A stretch of DNA of 64,000 nt from NCBI GenBank assembly GCA_015680685.1, contig MNCI01007621.1, positions 396,829-460,828 on the forward strand, given 5' to 3'. Position numbers and translations under genes: made by a program. Under the pieces are notes generated by a model. It did not search any database. It was not told the DNA's origin and saw nothing but the letters and a program-made list of their open reading frames with translations. Below are positions 12,801-23,340 of this stretch, in pieces (the stretch's first letter is position 1; each line of letters opens with the position of its first letter). The stretch comes from Gnetum montanum. Taxonomy: Eukaryota > Streptophyta > Gnetopsida > Gnetales > Gnetaceae.

Positions 12801-13030
12801 TTTGTGTGGAAGAACCTTAGGAGGTTGATTTTTTCTAATTTTTGAAATTCTAGTGTCTTCTAGAAAGGCTGTCAAGGTCCTAGTGTTAGGTATAAGGTAA
12901 TTTGAGGTTTTCTTCTCATTTTTGGGATCCCCCACTAACTTTCCTAGCCACTCCTCCTAGTTTTCATACTGGGTAGTGTGGAAGAGGTTCCCCCTAGTGT
13001 GGAAGAATCAAGAAAGTTAGATCTAGGATA
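9860..13030. repeat. Degenerate ~190-bp tandem array with hairpin-forming cores
   Basis: A core of the form TTCCAYRYTRG..YARYRTGGAAGA recurs with regular spacing. I see cores near 9932, 10117, 10300, 10490, 10674, 10868, 11049, 11245, 11434, 11623, 11818, 12008, 12205, 12397, 12590, 12757 and 12959, that is steps of about 165-200 bases with most near 190. Several cores are near-perfect inverted repeats, for example TTCCACAC/GTGTGGAA at 10117-10138 and the cores at 9932-9953 and 12397-12418. Flanking words such as ATCTAGGYT, GCATGCAAGG and CTAGGGTT also recur. The array has no coding capacity and sits between the antisense gene and RT of element C. Confidence 0.75.
10958..12106. repeat. 574-bp direct tandem duplication inside the array
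   Basis: 10958-11531 and 11532-12106 are near-identical copies. Landmarks are exactly 574 bases apart: the hairpins at 11049 and 11623, and GCTTTG before the C runs at 11227 and 11801. I count about 20 single-base differences by eye. 574 is three array units, so this looks like a late unequal exchange. The C runs are 9 and 10 bases long. Confidence 0.9.
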
Positions 13031-13751
13031 GTTTTGACAATGGTTTTGAGTTTTTATTAAATGTAAACATGTAGTGTTCAATTTAAGCTTTCAAACAGTG
13101 GTGGAATCACTCTGTTTGGAGCTTAAAAAAAATTTTGGCAAATTTTTTTACGAACCCTATGCAAAAGGGAGTTAATGGTAACATCTATATTTTTGCTAAT
13201 TTTGTCTATGTATTATGCAAAACATGGTAATGTTTTCTTGGTTTTCATGGTTATGGCTGAAAGGTTCATGACTTTAGGATTCCATCTATGGTGGAATCAC
13301 TAAAATCGAAGCTTATATGAATTTTGATGAATTTTTTGGGTAAACTATGTGAATAAGGTTAAATCTGGGTTGTAGTACTTTACCCCTTTAGGGATGGAGG
13401 TCATTGATAAGTATATTTTTTTTTGTTAACATGTAAAACTTATGTTTTAAATTTATTTTTAAGAAAAGTTTTTCTATTTTTAGAAAGATTTTTACTATGT
13501 CTATATGCTTTTTTCTAAGTTTTAATGTTTTTTCTAAGTTTATGCATCATTTGAACTAAGGCTTAACTTTGGCTATGAAGTAAAAGGCTATGAAAAGTTG
13601 TAATAATGCTTTCTATGGAATTTCTTAAGTCAACTTAGATAAACACCTTAGAGCTTTTTATAGAGGCTAATTTCACCCTCAACTAGGATGTTTTTCCAAA
13701 GTTGTTAAGAAATTCTAATTGGTCATAATGCTTTTACTTTGCTTCATGTAG
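13031..13751. other. Spacer between array and antisense gene
   Basis: AT-rich sequence. The phrase GTGGAATCACT occurs near 13109 and 13291, about 184 bases apart, which may be a further, more decayed continuation of the ~190-bp periodicity. Upstream exons of the antisense gene could lie here, since its first recognisable exon begins at an acceptor-like site, but I cannot assign any. Confidence 0.35.
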
Positions 13752-16446
13752 GGTCTACTTGAAGCTCATCCTCATCATAGTGGAGTTGATGGGCATTCTA
13801 TGCTATATTGACCATCCCAAGGCCAACACTCCACTTCCTAACATGCTCGTGGGGAAGGCTTCACTGTGGTTCTAGCTTGGGGTAAGGGAATTTCTTGCCT
13901 ACATTCTACAAAATTTTAGTGTGATTTTGTGGTCACACTTATCTGCAGATGTGGTTGGGGCCATAATAGAGACCTTGTTGCCTTAGGAATTCGACCTGAT
14001 TGTCAAGTTTATTATTGACAATCCACCTCCTAGGATAGCAGGGGAAACAACAGATGTCATCAGCCCATGTTACCTTATGGAGATCTGGATGATGCTATAG
14101 TATAGCTAGTAGAATGTTGACAACACTTTGATGGTGGCACATATAGCCCATACATTATTCTAGAAATCATCTAACACCATGTATCATCTACTAGGGTAAG
14201 CATAGATATAGTGTTTTTACAATTTTGTTGGCTTTATTGGCTACTCTTCCTAACTTCTTTGGTTTTATGAACTTCTTGCAGGTGCCAAGTCAATGATCAA
14301 GGGTTGATCATTAACAATAAAATCTTAGTAGTGACTCAAACTACCCTAGATGAATTCACCAAGGGCCCCTAGATGTATTCATGGCACCTATATCTTTCAT
14401 CCTTGTTGCAGAGATGTTGCATGTCATTGACTCCTTCAAAGAGAAGGCTTGTTGTTTTAGCACCATCATCCAGGGTGTAAAGGCTAACATGGATATTGAT
14501 GAGGGCCTCTTTTGAAACTTGTTTGGTGTACCCATTGATGGGGAAAAGGTGCCTACTAGAATAGTGAAGGAATCAAACTATCATGAGGAAGTTTTAGAGT
14601 CGCTTGGTACCAATATGGGCAACTCCAAAATTTTCAAGGATGGCTCCACGAACCTTGATTTAAAGGAATCATATCCTTTGTTTAGGTCTCATGCATTTCC
14701 TAAACTATTATCACAAAATAAGGTGATTGACATCGCGTAGGGGTGAATGTTTAAGAAGGTCTTGATGGATGGCACCAGGTTCAATTGGGTAATTGCTTTG
14801 GCTATTAGGCATCAGGAAGAGATCCTTAGACTTTGTGTGGATACCTCTACAATAATCCATATGAATTTTGAATTTTTTGTGGGTTATTTGAAGAGGTTTG
14901 CAAATTTTCTAGTGGTGTATAGGAATGGAAGATGGATTCCCCAAGACCCAAGACAACTTTCTAAGTCTTCAATGAAGCACATTTATCCAATGGTGTAGGC
15001 CTAGAACCAACCAGTGGGGATGGATGATACATTGTTCATTACCATCGAGGATATTAATGTTAGGAAATATAAGTCCCCTAAAAACATAGATGATGAGGAG
15101 TCTCTCACATTTCTAGCAAGTTTCCTAGAGGCCAAATGATGATGTAGGGAGGCTGAAGGAATAGCCAAAGAGAAACTCAAGAGGCCTATGGAGAAAACAC
15201 CATCAACATCAGACCAACCTACCTTGAAGAAGTAGGTATGATTTGTTTAAGTTTTGCTATTTTATGTTTTATGGCTATGTTATGGTTTCATGTGTTAACC
15301 AATTTTCTATGTGCTATGATTGTAGACAAGCATTAGGTTACGATAGCCCAAGCTATCGCAAAGGAAGAACAAAGATGTGTAGAAAAGATACTCCTAAAGT
15401 AACCTAAGGTTGAAAGGTTTGTTGATGCAGATATAAACGATTTAGATGCCTTGTTCAGTGAGGTGGTGCTAGGCACATTCTCTAGTATCATTCTAGAAGA
15501 AGAGGAGGAGGAGCCAAGTATGCACATGCTTTAATGCTTTTATTATACCCTATTGTGTAATATTGGTTTTCATCCTAAACTTTTGATGATTGTTATGCTT
15601 ATAGTAGTTTCTAAGCCACTAGTGAAAGGCCATGTTCCTATGTTTCATGTGAAACCATGGGTGGAGACCCCAGATAAGCTGGAGTTCATGCATAGGATGG
15701 CTAAGGACATCATTGACCGATTGCAATAGGTTGCACTTGAGATAGGTAAGGACTTCATTTTATGTGCCTTAGTTTTTTGGCTATGTTATAGGCTATACTT
15801 GTGTTATGGCTATCTTAGGTTGTACATTATGTTTATGGTTATATCTCATGATTAAGTAGTGCCTTCTATGGAGTGGAACCCTAACAGAGACATGGAGATT
15901 GGCTTCCTGACTAAGCTTCCTTTTGATGTATCTAGTGCATCCTCAAAGTTATACAAGACTACTACCGATCTAGCAATGTCGTGTGCAAAAACTTCATGGA
16001 AGATAGAGAGGTCCAACAAATTCCTATGGGAGGAAGTTGTGGCCTTAATGAAGAAGAATCAATGATAGGAGGAAACTATTAGAGATCTCTAAGACTACCA
16101 GGCCTTTATGGAAGCCCAAGTGACTAACTTAGGAGAATTGTAGACTAAGGAGATCACGTGGGCTCGCTACTGGCACATAATTCAAGATAAAGTAGTGAAC
16201 TTATGGAAGATGGTGGAACAATGAATGTAGATGGACCTCATCTCCCAGAAGGTTAAGGACTGGAAAGATCACCACACTTGGGTCCTAGACTAGGGTAAGA
16301 AACAAAAGGTCCACAAGTGATAGTACAAGGTGAATCATGGGGCCTACCTTAAGTGGCTCAAGGAGGAGTCAGTTGAATGGTGTAAAAAAGAGCTATTCAT
16401 CTAAGGGATCTAGGTAGAGAGTGCTTATTAGCTTTTTGAAAGTACT
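13752..16446 (+). pseudogene. Unknown intron-bearing gene, antisense within element C
   Basis: Coding-like sequence on the plus strand, opposite to element C. Exons inferred from GT...AG and open frame: 13752-13881, 13949-14195, 14282-15235, 15331-15517 (or from 15326), 15605-15745 and 15857 into the N gap. Introns are 67-111 bases, T-rich, with GTAAG or GTATG donors. Frame is kept at junctions 2-3, 4-5 and 5-6 as written and at 3-4 with the 15330 acceptor; junction 1-2 is off by one base. Exon 3 also has a one-base shift near 14370. Most stops are explicable as CAG, CAA or TGG decayed by transitions. Words include FDLIVKFIIDNPPP (exon 2), WIPQDPRQLSKSSMKHIYP (exon 3), a run of Glu (exon 4) and VKPWVETPDKLEFMHRM (exon 5). 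The last exon looks helical and charged. I do not recognise the family. Retained introns argue against a processed copy. It may be a captured host gene or an element-specific antisense ORF. Confidence 0.6.
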
Positions 16447-16904
16447 NNNNNNNNNNNNNNNNNNNNNNNNNNNNNNNNNNNNNNNNNNNNNNNNNNNNNN
16501 NNNNNNNNNNNNNNNNNNNNNNNNNNNNNNNNNNNNNNNNNNNNNNNNNNNNNNNNNNNNNNNNNNNNNNNNNNNNNNNNNNNNNNNNNNNNNNNNNNNN
16601 NNNNNNNNNNNNNNNNNNNNNNNNNNNNNNNNNNNNNNNNNNNNNNNNNNNNNNNNNNNNNNNNNNNNNNNNNNNNNNNNNNNNNNNNNNNNNNNNNNNN
16701 NNNNNNNNNNNNNNNNNNNNNNNNNNNNNNNNNNNNNNNNNNNNNNNNNNNNNNNNNNNNNNNNNNNNNNNNNNNNNNNNNNNNNNNNNNNNNNNNNNNN
16801 NNNNNNNNNNNNNNNNNNNNNNNNNNNNNNNNNNNNNNNNNNNNNNNNNNNNNNNNNNNNNNNNNNNNNNNNNNNNNNNNNNNNNNNNNNNNNNNNNNNN
16901 NNNN
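16447..16904. other. Assembly gap of 458 N
   Basis: The gap truncates the antisense gene and hides the start of the 29-bp minisatellite. Long frames of X running through it are artefacts. Confidence 0.99.
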
Positions 16905-16944
16905 ATTAGTTTTAGGCCATGGCAGGCATAGGTTGTATTGTCTT

Positions 16945-17161
16945 GCCAGTTTATGGTCATGGTGAGCCATGTTGCCAATTTAAAGTCTTAGAGGACTATG
17001 ATGCTAGTTTAGAGTCTTAGCAAACTGTGATGCTAGTTTAAGGCCATAGGGGGTCATGATGCCAATTTAAGGCCATAGTAGGCCTTGATGCTAGTTTAAG
17101 GCCATAGTGGCCCATGTTGTATGATTATCTTTGCTAGTTTAAGGCCATGGTGAACAATGTT
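16945..17161. repeat. 29-bp minisatellite
   Basis: Six head-to-tail units start at 16945, 16974, 17003, 17032, 17061 and 17090, each exactly 29 bases, with consensus beginning GCYAGTTTAAGGCCATAG and ending in GAT or GTT. After a 14-base break another unit lies at 17133-17161, and a decayed partial unit follows the N gap at 16905. Isolated units occur at 5693, 9501 and 9793, all in the same element, between coding modules. Confidence 0.9.
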
Positions 17162-17344
17162 GAAAAAGAAACTTACATATTATTTTTTTTGCAATTTTAT
17201 GTTTTAAAGTTTTTAAAGGTTTTTAGCTTGTTCATAACATGAGTAAAAGCAAATAAGTAAAAATGCAAGTGAAATTAGAAATTTAGGCTACATGCATAAA
17301 GAGTAAAACAAAGTATATAAGAAGATATAACAAATTAGGCTATA
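17162..17344 (-). other. Element C spacer after the gag-protease frame
   Basis: A short AT-rich non-coding stretch between the end of the protease-side frame and the minisatellite. It has A-rich words similar to those near 9600-9760. Nothing else is visible. Confidence 0.4.
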
Positions 17345-18069
17345 TGGCTATTGGTGCATCTGGTTATAAGGGCATGGGACTAAAAGGTTAAGGTGAACTT
17401 CACTTGTGTAGATTCTTCCTAATCTTTGTAAGATTAGGGGATGAGGAAGGTATAATCTGCACAAGTTTATATTCACCATCCCCTTTGTTGATGATGTCAA
17501 AAGGAAGTTCACCCCATAACACATCTTGTTGCTTATTGCTATCATCATTGGCTTTCTTGGATTATTGCTCTATCTTGGATTGTTGAATTTCATGGCTGGG
17601 AGCTTCTTCTTGAAGCTCCACTTCAAATCCTTACTCTATGTTTGTATTGTTGATAGCAAGGGGAACCATGTTATCACCGTGAGTGATTATTTCACCTTCT
17701 TTGTAAGGAAGGTGAATTTCTTGATGGATGGGTGAGGACACGACCTATAATTAAGCCAACCAAGGTTTTCCTAGGATAAGGTTGAACTCTAGTGTTTCCT
17801 CCACCACCAAGAAAGTGGCAGTTATGGGAAATTTCTCCCTTATCACAAAGTCTAAGGAGATAGACCCCTTGACAACAACCCTTGATCCATTAAAAGACTT
17901 AAGGATAACTATTGATGTAGGCTGTATTTGCTCAATTAGACCTAAGCATTCAATAATGGTGCATGGGATGACATTGGTTGTGGCTCCATCATCAACATGC
18001 ACTTTAAATTTCCTGACATGTATGGCTATGAACAAAGGAGCCCTAGTTACTTTGCCATTTGGGGATTAA
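17345..18069 (-). pseudogene. Element C aspartic protease and downstream linker
   Basis: Retropepsin that would process the Gag-Pol polyprotein. On the minus strand the words VHVDDGATTNVIP (near 17990-17950) and LILGKPWLA (ending 17751) mark the catalytic-site start and the C-terminal ILGRPWL-like block of Tat proteases. The catalytic Asp-Gly pair is present as DDGAT. A stop follows LA, but homology-like words (SSPIHQEIHLPYKEG and then GDNMVPL) continue to about 17640, as in other Tat proteases, and an acidic linker reaches about 17345. The frame shifts against the upstream gag frame near 18040. Confidence 0.75.
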
Positions 18070-20989
18070 CCTTGGTTTCACTATCAAAAAATATTAAGGA
18101 TGTTAACTTCTCCTCCCTTGATGAGGGAGGAACCATTATTGCATGGATGGATTCCTTGTCAATAGGGATGTCCTCACTAATGAGGATGGAAGTTAACATT
18201 TTGACTAATGCCTCATGATGTGTGGTGGAAGTCATGATCAGGTCATACAAGCTTAGAGTTGTATTCTTTTGCTTGAGGGATTGCTTGACTTGGTCCATTA
18301 CATTGAGGAAGGTTTTATCATTTGCCATGGACTTGTCATCGCAGTTGTGCTTTATTTCCTCCATGCACACCAAAATGCAAACTTTAGCTTTAGGTTATGG
18401 TTGTTGTTGGGGATTTTCGTCATTTTTTTGGTTATGGATTTTGATTTCCTTCTATGGCTTGTTGGTTGAAGTAGCTTGGGCAAAGGAGGTCATGGGTATA
18501 GTTGATATGGGTGTAGGCTTTGGTGGACCCACTTCCTTTTGTGCCTCCATCTACCTATCACCCTTGTTGTTGGGCTTTTACTTATGCTTCTTCTTTTTCT
18601 TGGTTGAGGTCTTTTGGATGTCAATAATTAGTTGTAAAGAAGAGGTAGTAACACTAGCCACCATAGGAGGTCATTGTGTAGTGTGTTGGACTATGGTTGA
18701 TGGGGTCGTGTTAGATTGGGATACCTTGATGATGAAAGGTTCTCTTAGAGGCACTCATGATGGTACTCTTATGACGAAGGGGAATCTTGAGCTAGTTGTA
18801 GCTGAAGAAACCCTTTCATCATAAGGGGGTACTCATATCATAAATGGTTCTCTTGAGGATCTCCGATTGTCATGAATGTTGAATGTTGAAATGACGTAAG
18901 GGTTGTCATTAGCATTCAATGGGTCCTTGTAGACTTGCATTAACTAATTTTGTGGCTACACTAGGTCGGAAGCATCTAAAAATTGCTTCCCATTATTTAT
19001 CATCCTCTACAAGTCATCCTTCAGTGCAAGGTAGAAATCTATGTCATGAGCAAGCAACTGGTGATAATGGTAGAAGTGATCTAGTTTGAAGTACCTAGGT
19101 AGTTGTGGATCATCTTTCATTGCCCTAGTGGGATCTTTGGCTATTTCATAGAGTTTATTGTGCTTTTTTCATTAAGCTTTAGACATCTATTTGTATTGAA
19201 TATGTCCACTTTTCAAAAGTTGGTCTAACAAGTTTGATGGTTTTAACGACATCATAGTGTATTTGAAGATGTCCTTTCTTTTGAAATTGGTTTTGGTTGT
19301 TGATGCAGTGGCCCTGGAGGTTGATGATTGGTTATTGTGATCATTATTGGGAGCTTTGGGTGGGTTGGTCCTTGGCCCCTAATTTGTGGTCTTTGCTACT
19401 TTGGTTAGAGTTACTATGGTCATATTATTTTGTTTGTTCTTTTCTTTATCTCTTTGTGTATGTTGATTTTTATATGTTACATAGGTCAAATCATGACTAG
19501 TCTTTGTAGCATCCTCTATATTCTTGGTTTGGGAAAATGCTTGGTTAAGGAACCACAGGTCAAGGTAGTAGAGCCTAGACTTGATAAAGTCAATTATTAT
19601 CCCCTTGAATATGGCTAAAAGATGGGCTTTGGCTATAGGCTTTGGTATTTCATTCAATAGTCCATTCCACCATTGAATGAACTTCTATACAAGCTTGGGC
19701 TTAAAGTATTACTTGAAGTAGTTAACAAACTGGGCTATCAAGTCCTCTAGAGAGGATATGAAACCCCTAGGTAAGGCATAATACTAATCAAGTGCTTTCC
19801 TAGTCAAGGACATAGGGAAACTCCTCATGATGGTATGAGGCCATGGCTATAAGAGTAACCACTTGGATCTGAAGGTTATAAGGTGAGAATTAGGATAACC
19901 TTTTTCCTTGTATTTGCTAAATTTGGAAATAAGGACACTAGGAGGAAGTGTCAAGGGTGGGACCACAAGATTGATGGGATCTTCTTGGTAAAAGTCCACA
20001 ATCTTAACAGTTAGTGAAGTAGAGGCTTTAAGCCTCTTCAATTCCTTCATTAGGTCCTTGATCATCTAGAAGGCCTGATCCAAGCCTTGCAGTGGCCCTG
20101 TTGGCTATGAGGCTTGTACATATGGCTATGGCATTTGTTGTGAGGCTTGTGGCCTTGCTATTGGTTGTAATCTAGAAGGGAATGGTTGTAGCTTATGGGC
20201 CAAACAAGGAAAAGGATGTTTATGTCATTACCTAAGGCATAAATAGGATAAAGGGGGTGTGTGATCCCTGAGTTGCTTAAGGTTCTATGGTGGACCCCAC
20301 ATAGCTAGTCCATGGGCTAACGATGATAGCTACCACTATTGTTGGTTGAATTGACCTAGGTTGGGTAGTCATGGGAATGTAGAAGTGAAAGGTCATTAGC
20401 TATAACATTGATTGTGCTTGGGGTGTAGTGATGGTTGGTGTAGGCTTGAACATGGTAAGGTATGGTGGGGATGAAGGTGATGGAATGTGTCTAGAGGAAT
20501 AGGCAAGGGAGGTAGAGGTGGGCATTGTGGCCTTGGGGATCCTTTGTTGAAAAAGTCCCCCAAGTTTTTTAGGTTTGGACTTCGTCCTAAATTCATTATC
20601 CTCCCTTGATTTCCCCTTAGAGGTAACCTTCTGGTTGTCCTCATTAACTTTAATGAGAATGGTTAAGACACTAACATAGATATCATTGAGGGGTATTTGG
20701 TCGTAGGAGGAGGGAATATACTCCTTTCCATCATGATGGATGAGCTTGAATTCCCTCTTAGCTTTTGCTTTTGCTTGTAGGATTAGCATGCCTGTTGGAT
20801 CTTGGCATAAATGATGTTATAATGTTCTTCATTTATTGTCAAAAAATTAGGACTTTGTTCCCTAATTCTAAGAGATTGCCTGCATTCCACTATGGTTGGG
20901 TCTTTGGGATCATAAATCCTCATTTGTTGTTGATTTGAACCATAATTGGTGTAGTTATAAGGCAACTTGGTTTATTGTGGGAGAGACAT
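18047..20989 (-). pseudogene. Element C gag
   Basis: Capsid-like polyprotein that packages element RNA. It probably starts at ATG 20989-20987 (MSLPQ). The N-terminal third (20965-20400) matches the D-element gag in pattern: HYNIIYAKIQ against QYNIICVKIQ, and the linked segments EFKLIHHDGKEYIPSSYDQIPL and EYEFIHKGGREVIPSAFDIIPL. The Retrotrans_gag-like core lies at about 20065-19640 (LKRLKASTSLTVKIVDFYQ, then PPLTLP), followed by FIKSRLYYLD near 19590. A variable, Pro- and Lys-rich linker (19200-18380) leads to protease. Stops and frameshifts are scattered. The 200-residue plus-strand frame at 18222-18824 is a shadow of this region. Confidence 0.75.
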
Positions 20990-21861
20990 GATTATATTGT
21001 TGAAAATAGCTTAAGGTAGGCTATAAAAGGCCAAAATAGAAGTAAATTCCAATAAGTAGAATTCAAAAATGACTGAAGGAAGTAAAAACAACTGAAAATG
21101 GAGCACTTTCTATAATTAGTAAGTGGGAGATAATGGGGGTTTACACTTTACCAAAAATAACAAGCTCAAAAAGTTGGTCTTAAGCCTCACCCACACTAGT
21201 GTCCCAATTGCCTCTACATTGGGTATGGCAGGGAGGAAAAAGAAGGAGGGTAAGATGATGGGAATCTTACACCTTCTAAACTAATGTTGATGAAGGGGAA
21301 GGCTGAAAACTAAAGTGGAAAGTTAGTGTTTTTCCACTAAAACTAGTTTTAGCAAGTTTCCAATTCTCTTAGCTAGGAAAGATGGGGGGAAGCTAACTTC
21401 TAGAAGTTTGATGTTTTTTGGAAGGGTTGCACCATCCACTTTGAAAATTGAAAAAAAAAAAATTGGCAAAAAAAAGGGAAAAGGAAGGGAAAAGGTTTCA
21501 ATGCTGGCTTTGGGCTGAGAAATTCACAACAACTACTGTGAAATGTCACCACCCAACCACCTACAACTTCTATGTTGTAGTATCTATCATAAATGGGGAG
21601 GGGTAGCATTGATCTTTTGAAGGTTTTGGTGAGATGCCAATGTTTGTCTTGAAATTCATGGCAATTATTATGAAAATATTGAAAAAAAAAACACTTACAA
21701 CTTCCACATTGGGCTCTGATTATAGGGAGGATGGGCTATAATGTTGTTTGATGAAAAAATTAAATGGTTTTGAAGCAACCAATTGCAAAATTCTAGGATG
21801 ATAGACAACATTGGAAATGATGGTCACAAGATTGGACGTAGAAATCAGGCAGAGATTTAGC
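20990..21861 (-). other. Element C leader (PBS to gag)
   Basis: About 870 bases of non-coding leader between the primer site and the gag ATG. It includes a plus-strand A run near 21449-21459 and words resembling the hairpin cores of the internal array (CCCACACTAGTG near 21189, CTTCCACATTGGG near 21701). No upstream ORF of the Ogre ORF1 kind is convincing. Confidence 0.5.
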
Positions 21862-21878
21862 CCCTCCTTCTAGCATCA
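21862..21878 (-). promoter_or_regulatory. Element C primer binding site, tRNA-Asn type
   Basis: The minus strand reads TGATGCTAGAAGGAGGG, seven bases inside the 5' LTR. It differs from the D-element site TGGCGCTAGAAGGAGGG at two positions, both explicable as transitions. That sequence is complementary to the 3' end of plant tRNA-Asn(GUU) as I remember it, including CCA. Confidence 0.8.
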
Positions 21879-21885
21879 CGAAAAT

Positions 21886-23340
21886 TGTTGTGATTGAAAA
21901 AATTGATTACTCGAAGAACCAATGGATCTAGTGCAGCATCCTCAACACCAAATCTCTAGGACCTATGGAAAAATGGGATTTGGGATGCCTTGGCTAGTCC
22001 AACAAATCAACCAGGGACTTACGAAGTGCAAAACATGGAGTTGAGAAAATATAATGCAAAGAATTATAGATCTATGAAATTAAAAGAAAATGCAAATTAC
22101 ACACAAAATGAAATTGTAAAAATTTATTCAAAATAATAAAGAGTGAGTTCTAGAAATGTGTACAAAAAATGCTTGTGAGAGAGTAAAGGAGGGTTTGTTG
22201 AGGTAGGAGTTCAAGGTCTATTGAAGCTAATGTGATTTGCTCCATGATCTATATTCCAAGCCACTCCTAATGCATTTGAATCTCCTCTATTGTAAACTAT
22301 AGACATGAAATTTGGGTTACTTCTGGGGGTGAGAAAAGTGAAGAATTTGACTACCAAATTGCTCCACATTGAAGGTTGGAAGCCTCAAAAATGCAGCGTT
22401 GACACCAAAAGTTCACAAGTCTCAGGGCGATAATGCTTCCACACTTGGGTTCAAGAGAATGCAAACATGGGAGATTATAAGAGCTCTTGAGTGCTTGAAA
22501 ATGTCCAAGTGTGGAATTATTGCTTGGAAAAATGTATGTATGCTCAATGTAGTCTAGTGCCAAAAGAGTCCAACTTGTAAATGGTGTTTGGCGCTGGTTC
22601 TTATAGGTTTTAGGCCATAAATGGGATTGAAAAATGGCTATGATTGGGCTATAATTTGGCTACATAATAGCTACAAATTGGCTATCAAATCATTGCAAAT
22701 TTTTGCCTTGCACAGGTGAGATGGGTGCCTAGATTTTAAGGGTTACCATATATAGTAAGCACCTATCCCTCATGGCAATTTTGTTTACTATAAATAGTAA
22801 TATGATTACACCTTCTACATTGAAGATAGATCTTCCACACTGAGCCTTATGACATCCTTGCTAGAGTGGTTGGTCAAGCTTGGAGTGCATGGGGTGTTGA
22901 AATCTAGCTTTTGTGGCTTCCATGTTGGGGGCATGTAGTTCCCATGCTTCGGGGGTGGGGTGGGGGTGTGGTGGGGAAGTTTCCAAGCTGAGGGGAAATC
23001 CCCCACTTCTCCATGCTGGGGGTAGGTGAGATTTACCCATTGCAACTGTTTGTAGCGTAGAAAAATGTATACCTCCCATAAAACCCATCAAATTGCCATT
23101 TTTGGCATTCCAAAAGACAAATTTGACCCCCCTCCCCCTCCAAGCCTAAATATAGACACTAGGTGATTTTTTTTCACTTAGGGAATGAGACTTGACCACA
23201 TATGAAGCATTTTTTAGCCCCAAAAGTATGGGATATTTGAGATTTCCCTCCATGGGTTACAATCTTTACATTTACAATGAAGTTTTGCCTTGAGCTTCAT
23301 GGGGTGAAAGCTACATGATGGAAATTGACTATAACATACA
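21886..23340 (-). repeat. Element C 5' LTR
   Basis: 1455 bases. On the plus strand it runs from TGTTGTGATT to CATACA and aligns with 4109-5601. A candidate TATA box on the minus strand is the reverse complement of CCATATATAG at 22746-22755. G-rich repeats near 22950-23025 correspond to the N gap in the other LTR. Similarity to the 3' LTR stops at ATAACATACAAA. Confidence 0.85.

Larger units (their letters stand above)
4109..23340 (-). mobile_element. Element C: giant Ty3/gypsy Tat/Ogre-like LTR retrotransposon
   Basis: A 19.2 kb element read on the minus strand. It has a 5' LTR (23340-21886), a primer site (21878-21862), gag-protease (20989-17345), an approximately 8 kb non-pol interval, RT-RNaseH-aRNaseH-INT (9261-5780) and a 3' LTR (5601-4109). 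Tat lineage is inferred from the RT words MPFGLKN and ATYQRAM, the second RNase H with TNNIAEYE, and an integrase tail of the KFSAN..EGP type. The size and extra interval recall Ogre elements. Many stops, lost RT and INT catalytic residues and two N gaps show it is dead. I found no target site duplication (GTGAA on the left, AAATT on the right) and no clear polypurine tract, so the ends may have been altered. Confidence 0.85.

Noticed and set aside
16397-16978. Long open frames across the 458-base N run, on both strands
   Set aside because: They exist only because N codons hide stops; the real residues at either end are few.
16945-17118. 29-base direct repeats resembling a CRISPR array
   Set aside because: Units are head to tail with no unique spacers, degenerate, and in plant retrotransposon DNA; it is a minisatellite.
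18222-18824. 200-residue plus-strand frame rich in Cys and hydrophobic residues
   Set aside because: It is opposite the gag-protease linker of element C, which reads as coding on the minus strand; the hydrophobic look comes from the complement of Lys/Glu/Pro codons.
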